The notes under the pieces: model-generated
Seen by the model: only the letters and a program-made list of their open reading frames with translations
Told to the model about the DNA's origin: nothing
Database searches by the model: none
Position numbers and translations under genes: made by a program
Origin: a virus
Reading direction: 5' to 3' (one strand)
Virus record (IMG/VR): IMGVR_UViG_3300048035_000135
Span: 31,864-95,863 of that record
Length of the DNA stretch: 64,000 bases
Shown: one piece after another, positions 27,501-37,100 of the stretch
How the letters are laid out: the number at the start of each line of letters is the position of its first letter
Position numbering within the stretch: position 1 is the stretch's first letter

Positions 27501-27725
27501 AGTCATTTCTATAACCTCAGGAGTCATATCCGTTTTTGCGTGAACAATATCTCCACATAATACAATGATGGAATCATCAGTCTTTGTAGTGGAAATATAA
27601 TCATAAAGATGGGAAAATACTTCCCTATATTCTTTATGTCTTTTTAAATTTCTGATATGTACATCAGCGATGTGGTAAATCTTTTTGATTGTACCATCAT
27701 ACTTTATTCTCTTCGATTTTCTCAT
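24552..27725 (-). CDS. Fused SbcD-SbcC nuclease/ATPase (T4 gp47+gp46)
   Basis: Single 1057-residue chain doing what two genes do in T4: DNA end processing for recombination-dependent replication. The Mre11-like phosphoesterase half has IADVHIR (Asp21, His23), CGDIVHAK (Asp59), PGNHD (94-96) and LLGDIHVPN. The Rad50-like half has Walker A NASGKSS near 410, long coiled coils flanking a zinc hook CEHC near 729, the signature LTSGMEKFISS and Walker B FIAIDEGFGSLD near 997. No frameshift or internal restart is seen. It overlaps the primase gene by 4 nt. Confidence 0.93.
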   Translation of the reverse strand: MRKSKRIKYDGTIKKIYHIADVHIRNLKRHKEYREVFSHLYDYISTTKTDDSIIVLCGDIVHAKTDMTPEVIEMTQTFLKNLSDLLPTIMIPGNHDANLNNPNRLDALSPIVNALNHSNLHYLKDDGVWKMGGISFSHSSVFGDVKEIIPSEEVHGDYKIALYHAPVDKVKTEYGFQLENKNVKVDSFDGYDLVLLGDIHVPNQSLNDEGTIKYCGSTIMQNHAEAKYPEHGILVWDVETKESEFVPIHNDYGYVTLDVDNGKLIGNPTIPNKPRMRVRVKDTTQSQLKKIISEVKIGRKVQELTIQKVLSDRKDSIGDSNITLQNVRDIGFQNKMMEKYLSDKYIIADEQMEVIRNINQDINNKLGGVHGMKNIIWKPKTFEFSNMFSYGTNNIVDFSQMKGAYGIFAPNASGKSSLWDALSFCLFDKCSRTNKALDVLNYSKSKFDCKFNFEINGIDYFIERVGKKSPKRGTVKVDVNFYRINEDGSTESLNGEERRDTNSIIRQYVGSYEDFILTAMSNQSNSGGFIEKSQREKKELLAQFLDMNVFEELYQIANDEIRELSALLKDYKNQNFTDKLVEAKEDLQKNEKVLIKHNDKLSKLKDKRNQLRETKDNLVSDLKPVDDTIIDTNSLRELKKELKQQIVDKSKECNGYVTDIETLTKDLDRVNETYTSYDLNLLKQNHLKHQSYVNRLEEITHSLDSINTDIDHKEEHLEGIGQLTFDDNCEHCVKNQNTPFAKKSKTLSDDIEKLKLKSNRLSEEIIDMKSEMFKYDVREVLVTVQELKTQSDDLTNQIEKLQLTNKSCNLELSELKSKLDSTENNINKSLEQKASVKHNTKIQQKIDKAKDSLDNLDVDISNLNDDIIDINGDIRISENVIQTVNDSIDKLEEMEQKYEGYEYYLQCVRRDGIPYELISEILPKLEVEINNILQPIVDFQILLNTDGKNINSYIAYGTEEYWPLELTSGMEKFISSVAIRTALVNVSNLPRPNFIAIDEGFGSLDTDNFNSLYLLFDYLKNQFDFIVTISHIDKTRDMVDQIIDITKLGGFSSIRYL
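24553..24560 (-). promoter_or_regulatory. Late-type element before giant fibre gene
   Basis: ATATTTATAGT overlapping the stop of the SbcDC gene, 31 nt before the fibre ATG. The GGGAG ribosome site follows before the ATG. Confidence 0.6.
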
Positions 27726-28654
27726 ACACCTAATAACTTATACTCCATTAACTTTCTTAACGAAAGTAATTCGGTATTGCCTATTTCATTATAAATTTTT
27801 TCAAAACCTAATTCTGATGGGTCTGAATCTCCCATCTCAACAATGTGTACATCAATACCATTGTTCATTAATTCTTCTGCAAATCTAAGTGAGTTTTTAA
27901 ATGCATCTGAATCTAATGCCAAATACACTTTTCTTACACCTTTACTGATTATCTTCTTTTGTAATTCTGATTGTGGTGATTTACCGAATAGTGGAATACT
28001 ATTCATTCGGATTGCCATAGCATCAAATGCCCCCTCACATATAACAATTGGTAAATCCCAATTGATAAACATCTCAAATCCCACAACATCTTTTGATACA
28101 TTTGGGTTCTTATGTTTAAAACTACTATCGTAAAAACTTCTACCCACAAAATAGTTTAACATACCATACTCATCATAAGATGGTACAATTACTTTATGTT
28201 TGTACGGGCCTTCTTCACAATAACCTATTTGGTACTTTATTATCTCTAATGAGGTTACACCCCTTCTATCTAAATAAGACAACGCATGCTTTCTTATAAC
28301 GGATGTGGAAGGTTTCCATAACGGAATATATTCTTTGGGTAATTGAACTACCTTAGATTCTTCGGTAGTTACATCAGTTCTGTATCTATATTTTCTACTG
28401 AAAATAGAATTATGTTCATCCCAAATCTCTTTAGATACTTTAAGTTTTCTAAATAGAGAACGGATTGATTTACCTTTTTCATCAGAAATCCAACAATGCC
28501 AAGGGTTATCTGCATTAGAGTTTAACTTAATGTTTATCTCTAATTTAGGTTTATGATGGTTCACAAATGGTGACCAAAAGGCATAATTATCACCTGATGT
28601 TTTCTTAGCTTTTCCTAAGACAGATTCTAATAAAGAGAGTAGTCTTTCTTCCAT
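27722..28654 (-). CDS. DNA primase, gp61/DnaG-Toprim type
   Basis: Synthesises primers for lagging-strand replication. The Toprim core has IVICEGAFDAMAI near residue 205 and KVYLALDSDAF near 250, with the expected Glu and Asp-x-Asp. The DnaG-like catalytic N-terminal region has KVIVPSYDEYGMLNYFVGRSF. The CHC2-type zinc region is degenerate: PWHCWISDEKGKSIRSLF retains one Cys. I place the start at the ATG at 28654; the upstream TTG (28672) falls inside the promoter. The host-type promoter at 28662-28692 would give an almost leaderless mRNA. Confidence 0.85.
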   Translation of the reverse strand: MEERLLSLLESVLGKAKKTSGDNYAFWSPFVNHHKPKLEINIKLNSNADNPWHCWISDEKGKSIRSLFRKLKVSKEIWDEHNSIFSRKYRYRTDVTTEESKVVQLPKEYIPLWKPSTSVIRKHALSYLDRRGVTSLEIIKYQIGYCEEGPYKHKVIVPSYDEYGMLNYFVGRSFYDSSFKHKNPNVSKDVVGFEMFINWDLPIVICEGAFDAMAIRMNSIPLFGKSPQSELQKKIISKGVRKVYLALDSDAFKNSLRFAEELMNNGIDVHIVEMGDSDPSELGFEKIYNEIGNTELLSLRKLMEYKLLGV

Positions 28655-28661
28655 ATTAAAG

Positions 28662-28692
28662 TAAATATACAAAAAATATTTGAATTATCCAA
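28662..28692 (-). promoter_or_regulatory. Host-type promoter of primase/SbcDC unit
   Basis: TTG (28690-28692), 20-nt spacer, TATATTTA (28662-28669); lies in the end of the resolvase gene. The ATG of the primase is only 8 nt further on, so the transcript would start at or near the ATG (leaderless or almost so). Confidence 0.7.
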
Positions 28693-29110
28693 AAAATTTC
28701 TTAGTTGGTTTTTCATCTATCCATTCTTGTGGGATTTCTTTCTTTGCCCATTTGAATCCGTTCTTCTCACACCATTGTGCATATGTGGTTTTAGAACCTT
28801 TGTATATTTTACCATTTGGGGATTGTAATACGAACCTTAAATCCATATCAGGATTTTGTTCTTTGATTAATAAATGCTTCTTTCTATCTTCGGGTAAAAA
28901 CCATCCTTTAGATTCTATATAAATATCGTTAGGTAATCTAAAATCGGGTTTGTAAGAATGAGTAGTTGCTGGAATTGTATAGGATACTTCGTGCTCTTCG
29001 TATTCACCATCAATACCTTGTGCTTTAAGTTGTTCATCTATGCGAGTTTCCAACCCACTTTTGTGTCCCTTCATCTTTTGGATGTGAGACCAATTTCCTT
29101 TTTTATTCAT
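28685..29110 (-). CDS. Holliday-junction resolvase, T7 endonuclease I-like
   Basis: Resolves branched DNA before packaging. It aligns by eye along its whole 141 residues with T7 gp3. Catalytic residues are preserved: Glu21 (SGLETRI), Asp56 (KPDFRLP), Glu66 and Lys68 (YIESKGW), followed by DRKKHLLIKEQNPDMDLRF and YKGSKTTYAQWCEKNGF. T4 uses an unrelated enzyme (endonuclease VII, gp49) for this job, so this is a non-orthologous replacement in a T4-like gene set. It precedes primase and the SbcDC fusion. Confidence 0.93.
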   Translation of the reverse strand: MNKKGNWSHIQKMKGHKSGLETRIDEQLKAQGIDGEYEEHEVSYTIPATTHSYKPDFRLPNDIYIESKGWFLPEDRKKHLLIKEQNPDMDLRFVLQSPNGKIYKGSKTTYAQWCEKNGFKWAKKEIPQEWIDEKPTKKFFG

Positions 29111-29125
29111 AACTTATTCTTTTTT

Positions 29126-31189
29126 TTATTTTGCGTATCCACCATAATTTACATTAGGGTCTTTTGGATTATTCGTTGGTTTTCCTGGAGGTTCGGTTGG
29201 GGTTTCATCAGGTAAAACATTATCTTGCTGTAACTGATTTTCATCCATTGATTGAGTATCAAAAGCTTCTCCAAAATTACCATCAACTAAAATATCAGGT
29301 TTATCTAACTTATTCCAAATGAATCTACCATCACCCATATCAGTAATAGTTGCAGTTCTACCACTCATTAAAGAACCAGTGCCTGGTGCTCCAAACGGGC
29401 CATCCATATCTAATCTAACCTTAACAGTTATATCTACATCACTTCTATTTTGAATAGCTGATGCTAGTTTACCAATTGCAACTAAATCACCATTTGGATT
29501 GTATAATCCAATTGTTGTAAAGTAGTTTCTGAAATCAGAACCTGTAACAAATGATTTTAGTATCGAACTATTAACATCATTGTTCTTTTTTAATGTTGGG
29601 TTTTGAGATACGTTAAATTCATTCTGACCAACTTCACATAATATGTTTACTTCATGTAGTTGTTTGGTTGATTTATATTTTGTTTGCCAACCATAGTTAG
29701 AACCTATTCCCTCTTGTCCACTTTGAATATTACCATAATCCCACGTACCAGTTTGCCCAGTCCAAACATATCTGTATTTTGGTCTTGGGTCTGATACTAC
29801 CATTATTCCGTGATTGTAAAATACTTCACCAACTACATTCGTTTGATATGCTGAACCAGTTAGGTAATCATTGTTTGATAATCCTTCAATTTCAGATTTA
29901 GTTAATCCCCTATTGTATATACGGAACTCATCCAATGAACCACTAAGTGAATTATGACTTGATAATACATCAAATCCACCTGGTAAGGTTTTACTACCTA
30001 ACAAAATATCATATTCGTTGGATATACCTCTGAGTGTTATAGAACCACTATCATCAGTTGGTAACGAACCCGTTACTTCTTTAACACCATCAACCCATAG
30101 TTCCATATGAGAACCTGTTTTGTTAAAACATATATGATGTGCCGTATTATCATTTATTTTGGTTGTTGAATCTGTAATGATACTAGTGTTTCCGTTTGAT
30201 AAGGATATTCTAACTTTTCCGTTATTAGAACTTTGATTTTGGTTGTGAACTTCTATATCAAATGGAAATATTGGAGTTTCTCTATTTCTTCTAAACAGAG
30301 TTGGGTATGCATATCTATTTTCTCCAAACTCTTTGTTAGTACCCCTTTTAGATACTATTGAATTATAATTTTTCGAAACATCTTTTTGTTGTGTTGGTAA
30401 AACTGCCCATATTGATACTGAGTAATCTGATGTTGCGAAGAAGTTATAATTTTTGTTATGGTCTATTCTAATATAAGAATCAGAACCATTGAATGTTGCT
30501 TTAGTTCCAGATGGTAATTGGAAATCGCCTGTTGTTTTTATACCATCTGTATATGATATATTACTTCCATATGCGTGATGAATATAACCACTCCTATCTT
30601 CTATTATTTTATCAAGCTTAGTAGTTCTATTTACAACCTCATCATTGAATCCCCAATAACCAACCAAATTTCCAAATGGAACATATGAACCAGTATCCAA
30701 TCCATCATCATATAAATGGCCGTGAAACTCATCAACTTTTTTATCTTTTATAATTATGGAATCACAATTAGATGAGGTCATAGAAAAATCTATAACTTCA
30801 ATTGTATTACATCTTATACCATCACCTAATCTGTTTTGAGGAATAGAGAATATAGATGCGGATGCGTATAAATCTCTTTCAGCTCTAGGTCTATGTTTAA
30901 AAAACATTTGGTTAAGGCTTGACCATACAACCTTTTGATGTTTTATTTTTAAAAAATCTGTATTGGAAGAATCAGAGTTATCAATCTGGTCAATTTCTCT
31001 GTACGCTGGTAAACTTATTGATTCCGAAACATTTATTTTTTCACCAAAGTTTGGGGATATACCTTTTATTACGGATGTCTGATATGAATCTGTTCGTTGA
31101 TTTATATCAGTAACTACCCATCTTTTATAGGTGTTGAATGGTCTTAGTTGTATGCCACCCCCATTGATTGGTTTGTAAGCTGTTGCCAT
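29126..31189 (-). CDS. Tail/baseplate protein with LamG-like domain
   Basis: 687 residues. Residues ~165-440 are a concanavalin/LamG-type glycan-binding fold: GYWGFNDE, FNGSDSYIRIDHNKNYNFF, DYSVSIWAVL, HHICFNKTGSHMELWVDGVKE, SLSGSLDEFRIYNRGLTKSEI. The C-terminal domain (~530-620) ending YFTTIGLYNPNGDLVAIGKL ... VKVRLDMDGP matches the C terminus of the next tail gene (31220-32278), so the two share a domain. The last ~60 residues are Pro/Asp/Asn rich. A surface or adhesion role is inferred. Confidence 0.82.
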   Translation of the reverse strand: MATAYKPINGGGIQLRPFNTYKRWVVTDINQRTDSYQTSVIKGISPNFGEKINVSESISLPAYREIDQIDNSDSSNTDFLKIKHQKVVWSSLNQMFFKHRPRAERDLYASASIFSIPQNRLGDGIRCNTIEVIDFSMTSSNCDSIIIKDKKVDEFHGHLYDDGLDTGSYVPFGNLVGYWGFNDEVVNRTTKLDKIIEDRSGYIHHAYGSNISYTDGIKTTGDFQLPSGTKATFNGSDSYIRIDHNKNYNFFATSDYSVSIWAVLPTQQKDVSKNYNSIVSKRGTNKEFGENRYAYPTLFRRNRETPIFPFDIEVHNQNQSSNNGKVRISLSNGNTSIITDSTTKINDNTAHHICFNKTGSHMELWVDGVKEVTGSLPTDDSGSITLRGISNEYDILLGSKTLPGGFDVLSSHNSLSGSLDEFRIYNRGLTKSEIEGLSNNDYLTGSAYQTNVVGEVFYNHGIMVVSDPRPKYRYVWTGQTGTWDYGNIQSGQEGIGSNYGWQTKYKSTKQLHEVNILCEVGQNEFNVSQNPTLKKNNDVNSSILKSFVTGSDFRNYFTTIGLYNPNGDLVAIGKLASAIQNRSDVDITVKVRLDMDGPFGAPGTGSLMSGRTATITDMGDGRFIWNKLDKPDILVDGNFGEAFDTQSMDENQLQQDNVLPDETPTEPPGKPTNNPKDPNVNYGGYAK

Positions 31190-31219
31190 GCGTGTTCATT
31201 ATCGTTCTTAAAATATTAT

Positions 31220-32278
31220 TTAAAAGTCTAACTTAACTTTCACCAATACTTCATTTGAAAATGATTTTAGAATTGGTTTAGATAACTTAGCCACTGCTAA
31301 TAGTTGTTGTGTACTATTATACAATCCAACAGTTGTAATGTACGATTTAGGATTGTTAGCAAATGTTGGTTGTCTAAACGAACCATTCGAACCTGTTACA
31401 TATGATGGATTATTTGAGAAATTATACTCACCATTTTTAGCTCTTACGAAATAGAATGTTGATTGTACTCTTTCTTCGTTTCTTGCTGCAAATCCGTTGT
31501 TTGCGTTAATTACAGCTGCTCCACTAATAGATGTGAATAATCTAAATGCGTTATCACCATCTGTGTTTGAAGTTTTAACAGTACCAAAATTAAGTTGTGC
31601 TAAATCTAACTTATCTGCGTTTAGGATAATAACACCCTGCTCAGGATATACAGAACCATACTCAATAGCTGAATTGAAAACTCCGTTTAGGATTGAACCT
31701 GAAACTAAGCTATATACTCTACCAATTTGTGTTGCTGCTTGTTGAGTATCACCACTATTATCAATTAATGAGATTACTAAGTCATCACCATGTATTGCTG
31801 GAGTTGATGCTCCTGTTAGTTTAGCTAAGTGAAGTTCAAAGTTACCAGGGTCAAGTCTATCTTTCAACCTAGCTCTGTTCATATTGATTGCGTAAATCTG
31901 CTGAGTTGTTGTGTTATTAAACTTAAATACTCTTTGATTATCTGGAAGTAGGATTTGTGCGTACTGAGAATAGATAGCATTAGATGGAGAATCTTCATTC
32001 TGACCTAATGAACCACTACCTTGATTGTGTCCGTATGTTACTGAAAACTGAGATTCTGATGTAGCATCAGTTGATATCTTATTGAAAATCTCATAATAAT
32101 ATTGTTTCTGAGTATCTGATTGTGCCGAAGATGTAAAGAACGTAGTTAATGTACCTACATTACCACTCCATAGACCTCTGGTCACTTTTTCTACACCACC
32201 CTCAACAACATCTCCTACTTTTAATGCCGTATAAACTCTCTTTGATGTATTAAACGAACCTGCTGGTAAAATTGCCAT
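31220..32278 (-). CDS. Structural baseplate/tail protein
   Basis: 352 residues. The N terminus is MAILPAGSFNTSKRVYTALKVGD; the middle has QRVFKFNNTTTQQIYAINMNRARLKDRLDPGNFEL, and the C terminus YITTVGLYNSTQQLLAVAKLSKPI ... VLVKVKLDF resembles the C-terminal domain of the neighbour at 29126-31189. I have seen this type in baseplate regions of environmental T4-like phages but cannot assign a T4 gene number. Confidence 0.82.
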   Translation of the reverse strand: MAILPAGSFNTSKRVYTALKVGDVVEGGVEKVTRGLWSGNVGTLTTFFTSSAQSDTQKQYYYEIFNKISTDATSESQFSVTYGHNQGSGSLGQNEDSPSNAIYSQYAQILLPDNQRVFKFNNTTTQQIYAINMNRARLKDRLDPGNFELHLAKLTGASTPAIHGDDLVISLIDNSGDTQQAATQIGRVYSLVSGSILNGVFNSAIEYGSVYPEQGVIILNADKLDLAQLNFGTVKTSNTDGDNAFRLFTSISGAAVINANNGFAARNEERVQSTFYFVRAKNGEYNFSNNPSYVTGSNGSFRQPTFANNPKSYITTVGLYNSTQQLLAVAKLSKPILKSFSNEVLVKVKLDF

Positions 32279-32302
32279 ATCTTATTCCCTTTTAAATTAT
32301 CC

Positions 32303-32965
32303 TTATAATGTTGAATCTAATGTGTTACCTACTGAAATATCAGGATTGTTAGTAACAGTTAAATCAATTTCCGTACGTCCACCCGTTTCATTTCCAATAA
32401 CAAATATCTTCGTTGATATATCAGTATTATCTGCTAATACTTTTGTTGTAATTGTAAATCGGCTATTTGTACTAACCGTAACACTTCTTCTATCTTCGTT
32501 AGCGCCAACAGTATCTGAATTATTTGCGATACCACTTCCATCACCAACGATACTTGCTGCATCTGAGTTAAGTAATGTAACAGTGTATCCTAATGTATCG
32601 TTACCACCATTCTTAGTAGTAAGAGTTACAGTTTGTTGTTGTCCACCTTCTTCTAAACTTATTTCGTTAGGGTTAGATTGAATAATAGGGATTCTAATAG
32701 TGTTTTTTGGAAGTGTTAACAACTTATATCTTAATGAGTAATTCTCATCTGTTACTGCCTCTACTATCGGCATGTTTTCAATTATGATTCCATAATAGTC
32801 TGAACCTAGCGGATGTGCTGGATTCCATAGTTCGTAATCTACTTCATCATCTGCCAATGCGAATTGACTGATTACAAAGAAGTCTCTACCTTTTGCCAAT
32901 AACTCTCTACCCTTTTTCGTAAGAATAGCGTCTACTGTTATTGATGAATTATCTAAATATCCCAT
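32303..32965 (-). CDS. Structural protein with C-terminal Ig-like domain
   Basis: 220 residues. The first ~120 contain VDAILTKKGRELLAKG, FFVISQFALADDEVDYELW and IIENMPIVEAVTDENYSLRYKL, a compact N-terminal domain recurrent in T4-like phage tail clusters. The remaining ~100 residues form an Ig-like beta domain (VTLTTKNGGNDTLGYTVTLLN, STNSRFTITTKV). Capsid- or tail-surface Ig domains commonly act as weak glycan adhesins, which is inference here. AGGG lies 7 nt before the ATG; a late-type element lies at 32997-33004. Confidence 0.8.
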   Translation of the reverse strand: MGYLDNSSITVDAILTKKGRELLAKGRDFFVISQFALADDEVDYELWNPAHPLGSDYYGIIIENMPIVEAVTDENYSLRYKLLTLPKNTIRIPIIQSNPNEISLEEGGQQQTVTLTTKNGGNDTLGYTVTLLNSDAASIVGDGSGIANNSDTVGANEDRRSVTVSTNSRFTITTKVLADNTDISTKIFVIGNETGGRTEIDLTVTNNPDISVGNTLDSTL

Positions 32966-32996
32966 ATTATTGCCCTTTTACAATTTTGTTTTCTTA

Positions 32997-33004
32997 TATA
33001 AATA
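32997..33004 (-). promoter_or_regulatory. Late-type element before Ig-domain tail gene
   Basis: AATATTTATATAAG, 31 nt before the ATG at 32965. An AAAAATATTTTT palindrome is next to it. Confidence 0.6.
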
Positions 33005-33044
33005 TTAAAAAAAATATTTTTACACTAACTTTTATAATTTTCTA

Positions 33045-34151
33045 TTATCTGCCACGCTTTCTATCATCTTTATCCATCTTAACAATGAAATCATCTTCAC
33101 CATTACGATTGTTCATAGATTGTCTTAATACTTCTAAAACCTCTCTTTTTTGTTCATAGTTTTCAAAAGGTGATTCTTGCTTTGGTTTGATTAACAAGTC
33201 CGTTGATTTAGATGATGTATCTGAATCAAAATCTGATTCATTACTTTCTACTATATCTCTATGTGGAACAATTGGTCTACCCATACGGATTTCCATTTCA
33301 TTCGCTTCTTTAATAATTTTTTGAACTTCATTCAAACCATCTATTTCAGGATTTCTATCTTTCTTCTCCTGTTGTTCTATAATTATCTCTTCTTCTAAAA
33401 AAGTAGAAACATTTCTTGCCGTTTTTGTACTTGTAACCATTTTGATTTCTTTTTGCTTTCGAATCTTTTCCCCTTCAACACGCTTAACCATATTTAGTTT
33501 TAGCTTTTCTTTTCGTTCTTTAACTTCTTTGGCTTTCTGTTTTACTTCTTCTTTTCTTTTTTCTATATCAGAATCTTTTATATTTTTTTCACCAACGATT
33601 TCTGGATACTTTTCTTTAAGATACAAATCAAATTCTAACTTCATTTGTTCTAATTCTTTTTTGAAAGTTTCTCTTCTTTCAATCTCATCGTTAAAAGCTT
33701 CTTGAATCTTTCTGAATCGTTCATCTTCAATTGCTCTTCTTTCCTTTTCCTCTATTAAGATTCTACGTCTATCTTCTTCGTTAAAATCTTTTGTATCTGG
33801 AACTGGGTCTGCTATAATCTCTGCTACCTTTGGATTTTTTATAGCATTAATTATTGATTCGGCGTTACCATCATCAATAGTAGATATCGGTTTTACTAAA
33901 TCAATTAATTCCTTTGTACTAGCTTTATCATTAGAATCAATTACTTTGTTATCTTCTAAAACCTTTCCAGTCTTTACTATCTCTTCAGGTTGTTTTATTA
34001 TCTCTGAAATCTTAGTTGATTCTTCTTTAGGAGCTTTAGGTGCTTTTATTAGAGGTTTAGACAAACGTTCATTCAATCTATTTTCAATTAGATTGTTTAA
34101 TCTGCTCGAATCCCTTCTATCTCTAAATCTTATGTTTCTTCTTACTGCCAT
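33045..34151 (-). CDS. Coiled-coil protein, 368 aa
   Basis: Very highly charged, with long helical Glu/Lys/Arg runs (EEDRRRILIEEKERRAIEDE, KRKEEVKQKAKEVKERKEK) through residues ~125-250 and an Arg-rich N terminus (MAVRRNIRFRDRRDSSRL). No enzyme motif. It lies between two large tail genes, with only 3 nt to the upstream one, so a structural rod, tape-like or assembly role is plausible but unproven. Confidence 0.78.
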   Translation of the reverse strand: MAVRRNIRFRDRRDSSRLNNLIENRLNERLSKPLIKAPKAPKEESTKISEIIKQPEEIVKTGKVLEDNKVIDSNDKASTKELIDLVKPISTIDDGNAESIINAIKNPKVAEIIADPVPDTKDFNEEDRRRILIEEKERRAIEDERFRKIQEAFNDEIERRETFKKELEQMKLEFDLYLKEKYPEIVGEKNIKDSDIEKRKEEVKQKAKEVKERKEKLKLNMVKRVEGEKIRKQKEIKMVTSTKTARNVSTFLEEEIIIEQQEKKDRNPEIDGLNEVQKIIKEANEMEIRMGRPIVPHRDIVESNESDFDSDTSSKSTDLLIKPKQESPFENYEQKREVLEVLRQSMNNRNGEDDFIVKMDKDDRKRGR

Positions 34152-34154
34152 TTT

Positions 34155-37100
34155 TTATGAACCATTTTTAATATCAAATTCTTTTCTTCTAACCAATTCT
34201 GCTTCACGTAATTGTAATTCTTTTTTGTATCTTAAATCAAACTCATCCGCTCTCGCATCTTCAATCTCAATCATCTTCTCTACTTTACGTCTAAATTCTC
34301 TAAGTTCTCTTCGATACTCTTGTAGTAGTTTCCAATAAATATCATCGTTAACAACTAATTCGGCAGTATCTAATACATCCAACCCGGTTGCCGTATCCAC
34401 ATCTAAGTTTCCTTCAGCTGCAGTTTCCGATGTGTATATTAATACATTAGGGTCTGCTTTGAATATTTCAATTACAGGTTTACCATCAGGTGTATCTGGA
34501 GAATTTGTGGTTAAAGAATCAGAAGTCATCTTACAACCTAAGTATCTTAAATTTTCAACCGCTAAAGGTAAACTATCAGTTGATACTTCAGCTGGTATTA
34601 ATGATGATGAGTTTGGAAGATTCATAGATGCCGATGCTGCTGATGAGTAGAATAACTTTTTCTTTCTAGCATACTTAGATGGTGTACTACCAGTTACCGA
34701 TGTTCCAATAACTCTATAATTCCAATATCCATTTGAACCTGTCGCCCAATTTAATCCATAACCAACATTCTCCCCATCTTTGTAATTTAAAATCACATAT
34801 CTGTATTTAGATGGTTCGTGCATATCACCTAATTTTGGATTACCAACATCTTCTACATCATCTTTTTGAGATGTTATAACAAAAAGGTTTCTTAGATTTA
34901 CAGTATCTTCATAACCTAATGTTTCAGCTTCCATTGAGTATGATTGAGAAATCTCCCCCTCATACAATATATTTTCAGCTGATACACTATATGAATTTGT
35001 AATCTCTGTTTCAAACAAATGATTCGATGCACTTATAGGTCTATTCATAGTAGCAATATGTGCATCATACATAGGTCTTGTCTGAGTTACCTTAGTTAAC
35101 GATTTAGCTTTCGGTCTTTCTAAGATATGTGGTTCAATTAAAATACCTGAGTTGTAATCAACTCTAGCGGGCATAGTTTGTCTGATTTGTTCAAATACCG
35201 ACATATCGTATTTAGCAAGAATATCAATCGTATTATTAATTAAGTTTTTGTTTGAGTATTTTTTAAATACCTGTCTACGAACATAATCTAATTCTTCATT
35301 TTGTTCGGTGTATCCACTTCTTTGGTCTGGATTACCAATGTAATCATCAATATCAAAATATCCCGTATGATTTATAATATCATCGTTGTACATTTTAGTA
35401 GCCGCTAAGTAAACACCCACTACATTAGAATCTACTGGCGCTGAATCATATTGTGATTTTTCTTTTCTTTCTTCCGAATCTAATATTCCTGTAAGTTCGT
35501 TCTTTTCAACTCTAACTTTATTGTTAAGAATGTTGTTAGCACCAGCTGATGGTACTTTTGTATAATATTCTTCTGTTACACCAATCAAATCATCATTTTC
35601 AAAATTGAATAACGATGCCGTTAATGGGTATCCTAATTGAGTAGTTGATACTTTTTGATTAGGATGTTGTGATAGGTGTGAATCAGGATTATTAATTGTT
35701 TTTAAATTAGAATCAGGTAAGAATCTAAACTTTAAATCAAAGTAAGATGATGTTACCGAATTACCATGATAAGATTCTCTTGATAAAGTATGTTCATCGA
35801 TAACGATATCTTTAAGTGTATTTGCCCAATATCTTATTTCTTGAATAGAACCACTCATTGTATTTGTATCAGCCCATAATGATGGAGCTCCACTTATTGT
35901 TCCAAACGCTTTACCAAATTGTACATCTCCACTACCAGTCCAAGCTGCGTTATAAGATGATTCCGTTGAACCATCAATTGAAATACTAGCTGAACGGCTT
36001 ACTGTAATTCTATCTTTTTTACTTCTTCTGTATTGAAGTTTATAACCATTATCCGAAGTAATATCATTTACTGATTTATCTCTTTCAACTATTAATGTAC
36101 TCATTTTAGAATCAAAGATAGGTACATCTAATATTGATGCCGATTTGTATCCATTACTACCACTTAGGTAAAAGTGTATATTACCAGTCGTACTATCAAA
36201 ATCATTATCATTAGCAGATTCGAACAATACTGCGAAATCACTACCCTTACGAATAACGGCAGTATCTCTGTTTAAGTTTTGTTGAACTTGTAACTCTATA
36301 ACATCAATTGGGTTTGGTCCACCCACATTGATTGTAATATTACCACCCATACCACTATGATTAGTACAATAGTATTTTAAAGCAGGAGTTGAGTTTGATA
36401 CTACAATTTGAACATATGCCCCCATCTGTCCTTGAGTTCCAACTGTAGTAACATCCGTTGTATAAGATGAATTATCGGATGCTTTTTGGAATCTAAATGG
36501 GTGTGAACCATTTGATGAATCACTTACATCAAATTTATATGTGTTTCCTGCATCTAATATTAAGGTTGGTTGTGATACATTATCAATTTCATATACCCCA
36601 CCGTCTACTTTAACAACTTTAGTTATCGTTGAACCATCGCCAGGAGTATTACTATCAATTTCATAAGTTACAGGATTTATATCTGATATGTTATCCCAAG
36701 GAACTTCAATGTAATTATTATTATCCATTCGTAAATGGTAAACGAATCTATCGTGTTCCCAATAAGGTCTTACATCATGTTCGATTACAGGCCCACCATA
36801 TTCTCTAATTGATAAAAACGTAGAAGGAATACCATATGTAGCAATCAATGCTTTAACTGCTCTAGCTGAACCTTTTGTTTTTAGAAGGTATGGGATGTTG
36901 TTTACAATCCTTCTCCATACTTCATAGTTAATTTGTTCGTGTGATTTAGATGGTAACGAACCACTATTAGGTACATTACCAAATTTATCAGTTCCCAATC
37001 CGAACTCCCAAAGGTTAGATGTATCTTTACCATGTGTTAATTTCCAACCCATAGATTTAGCTACATCATAAAGAAGTTCGTTTGGCATACCATCATAAGG

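Noticed and set aside
28918-28925. Extra TATAAATA (plus strand) inside the resolvase gene
   Set aside because: Encodes part of the catalytic DIYIESK segment and is not upstream of a gene start, so chance.
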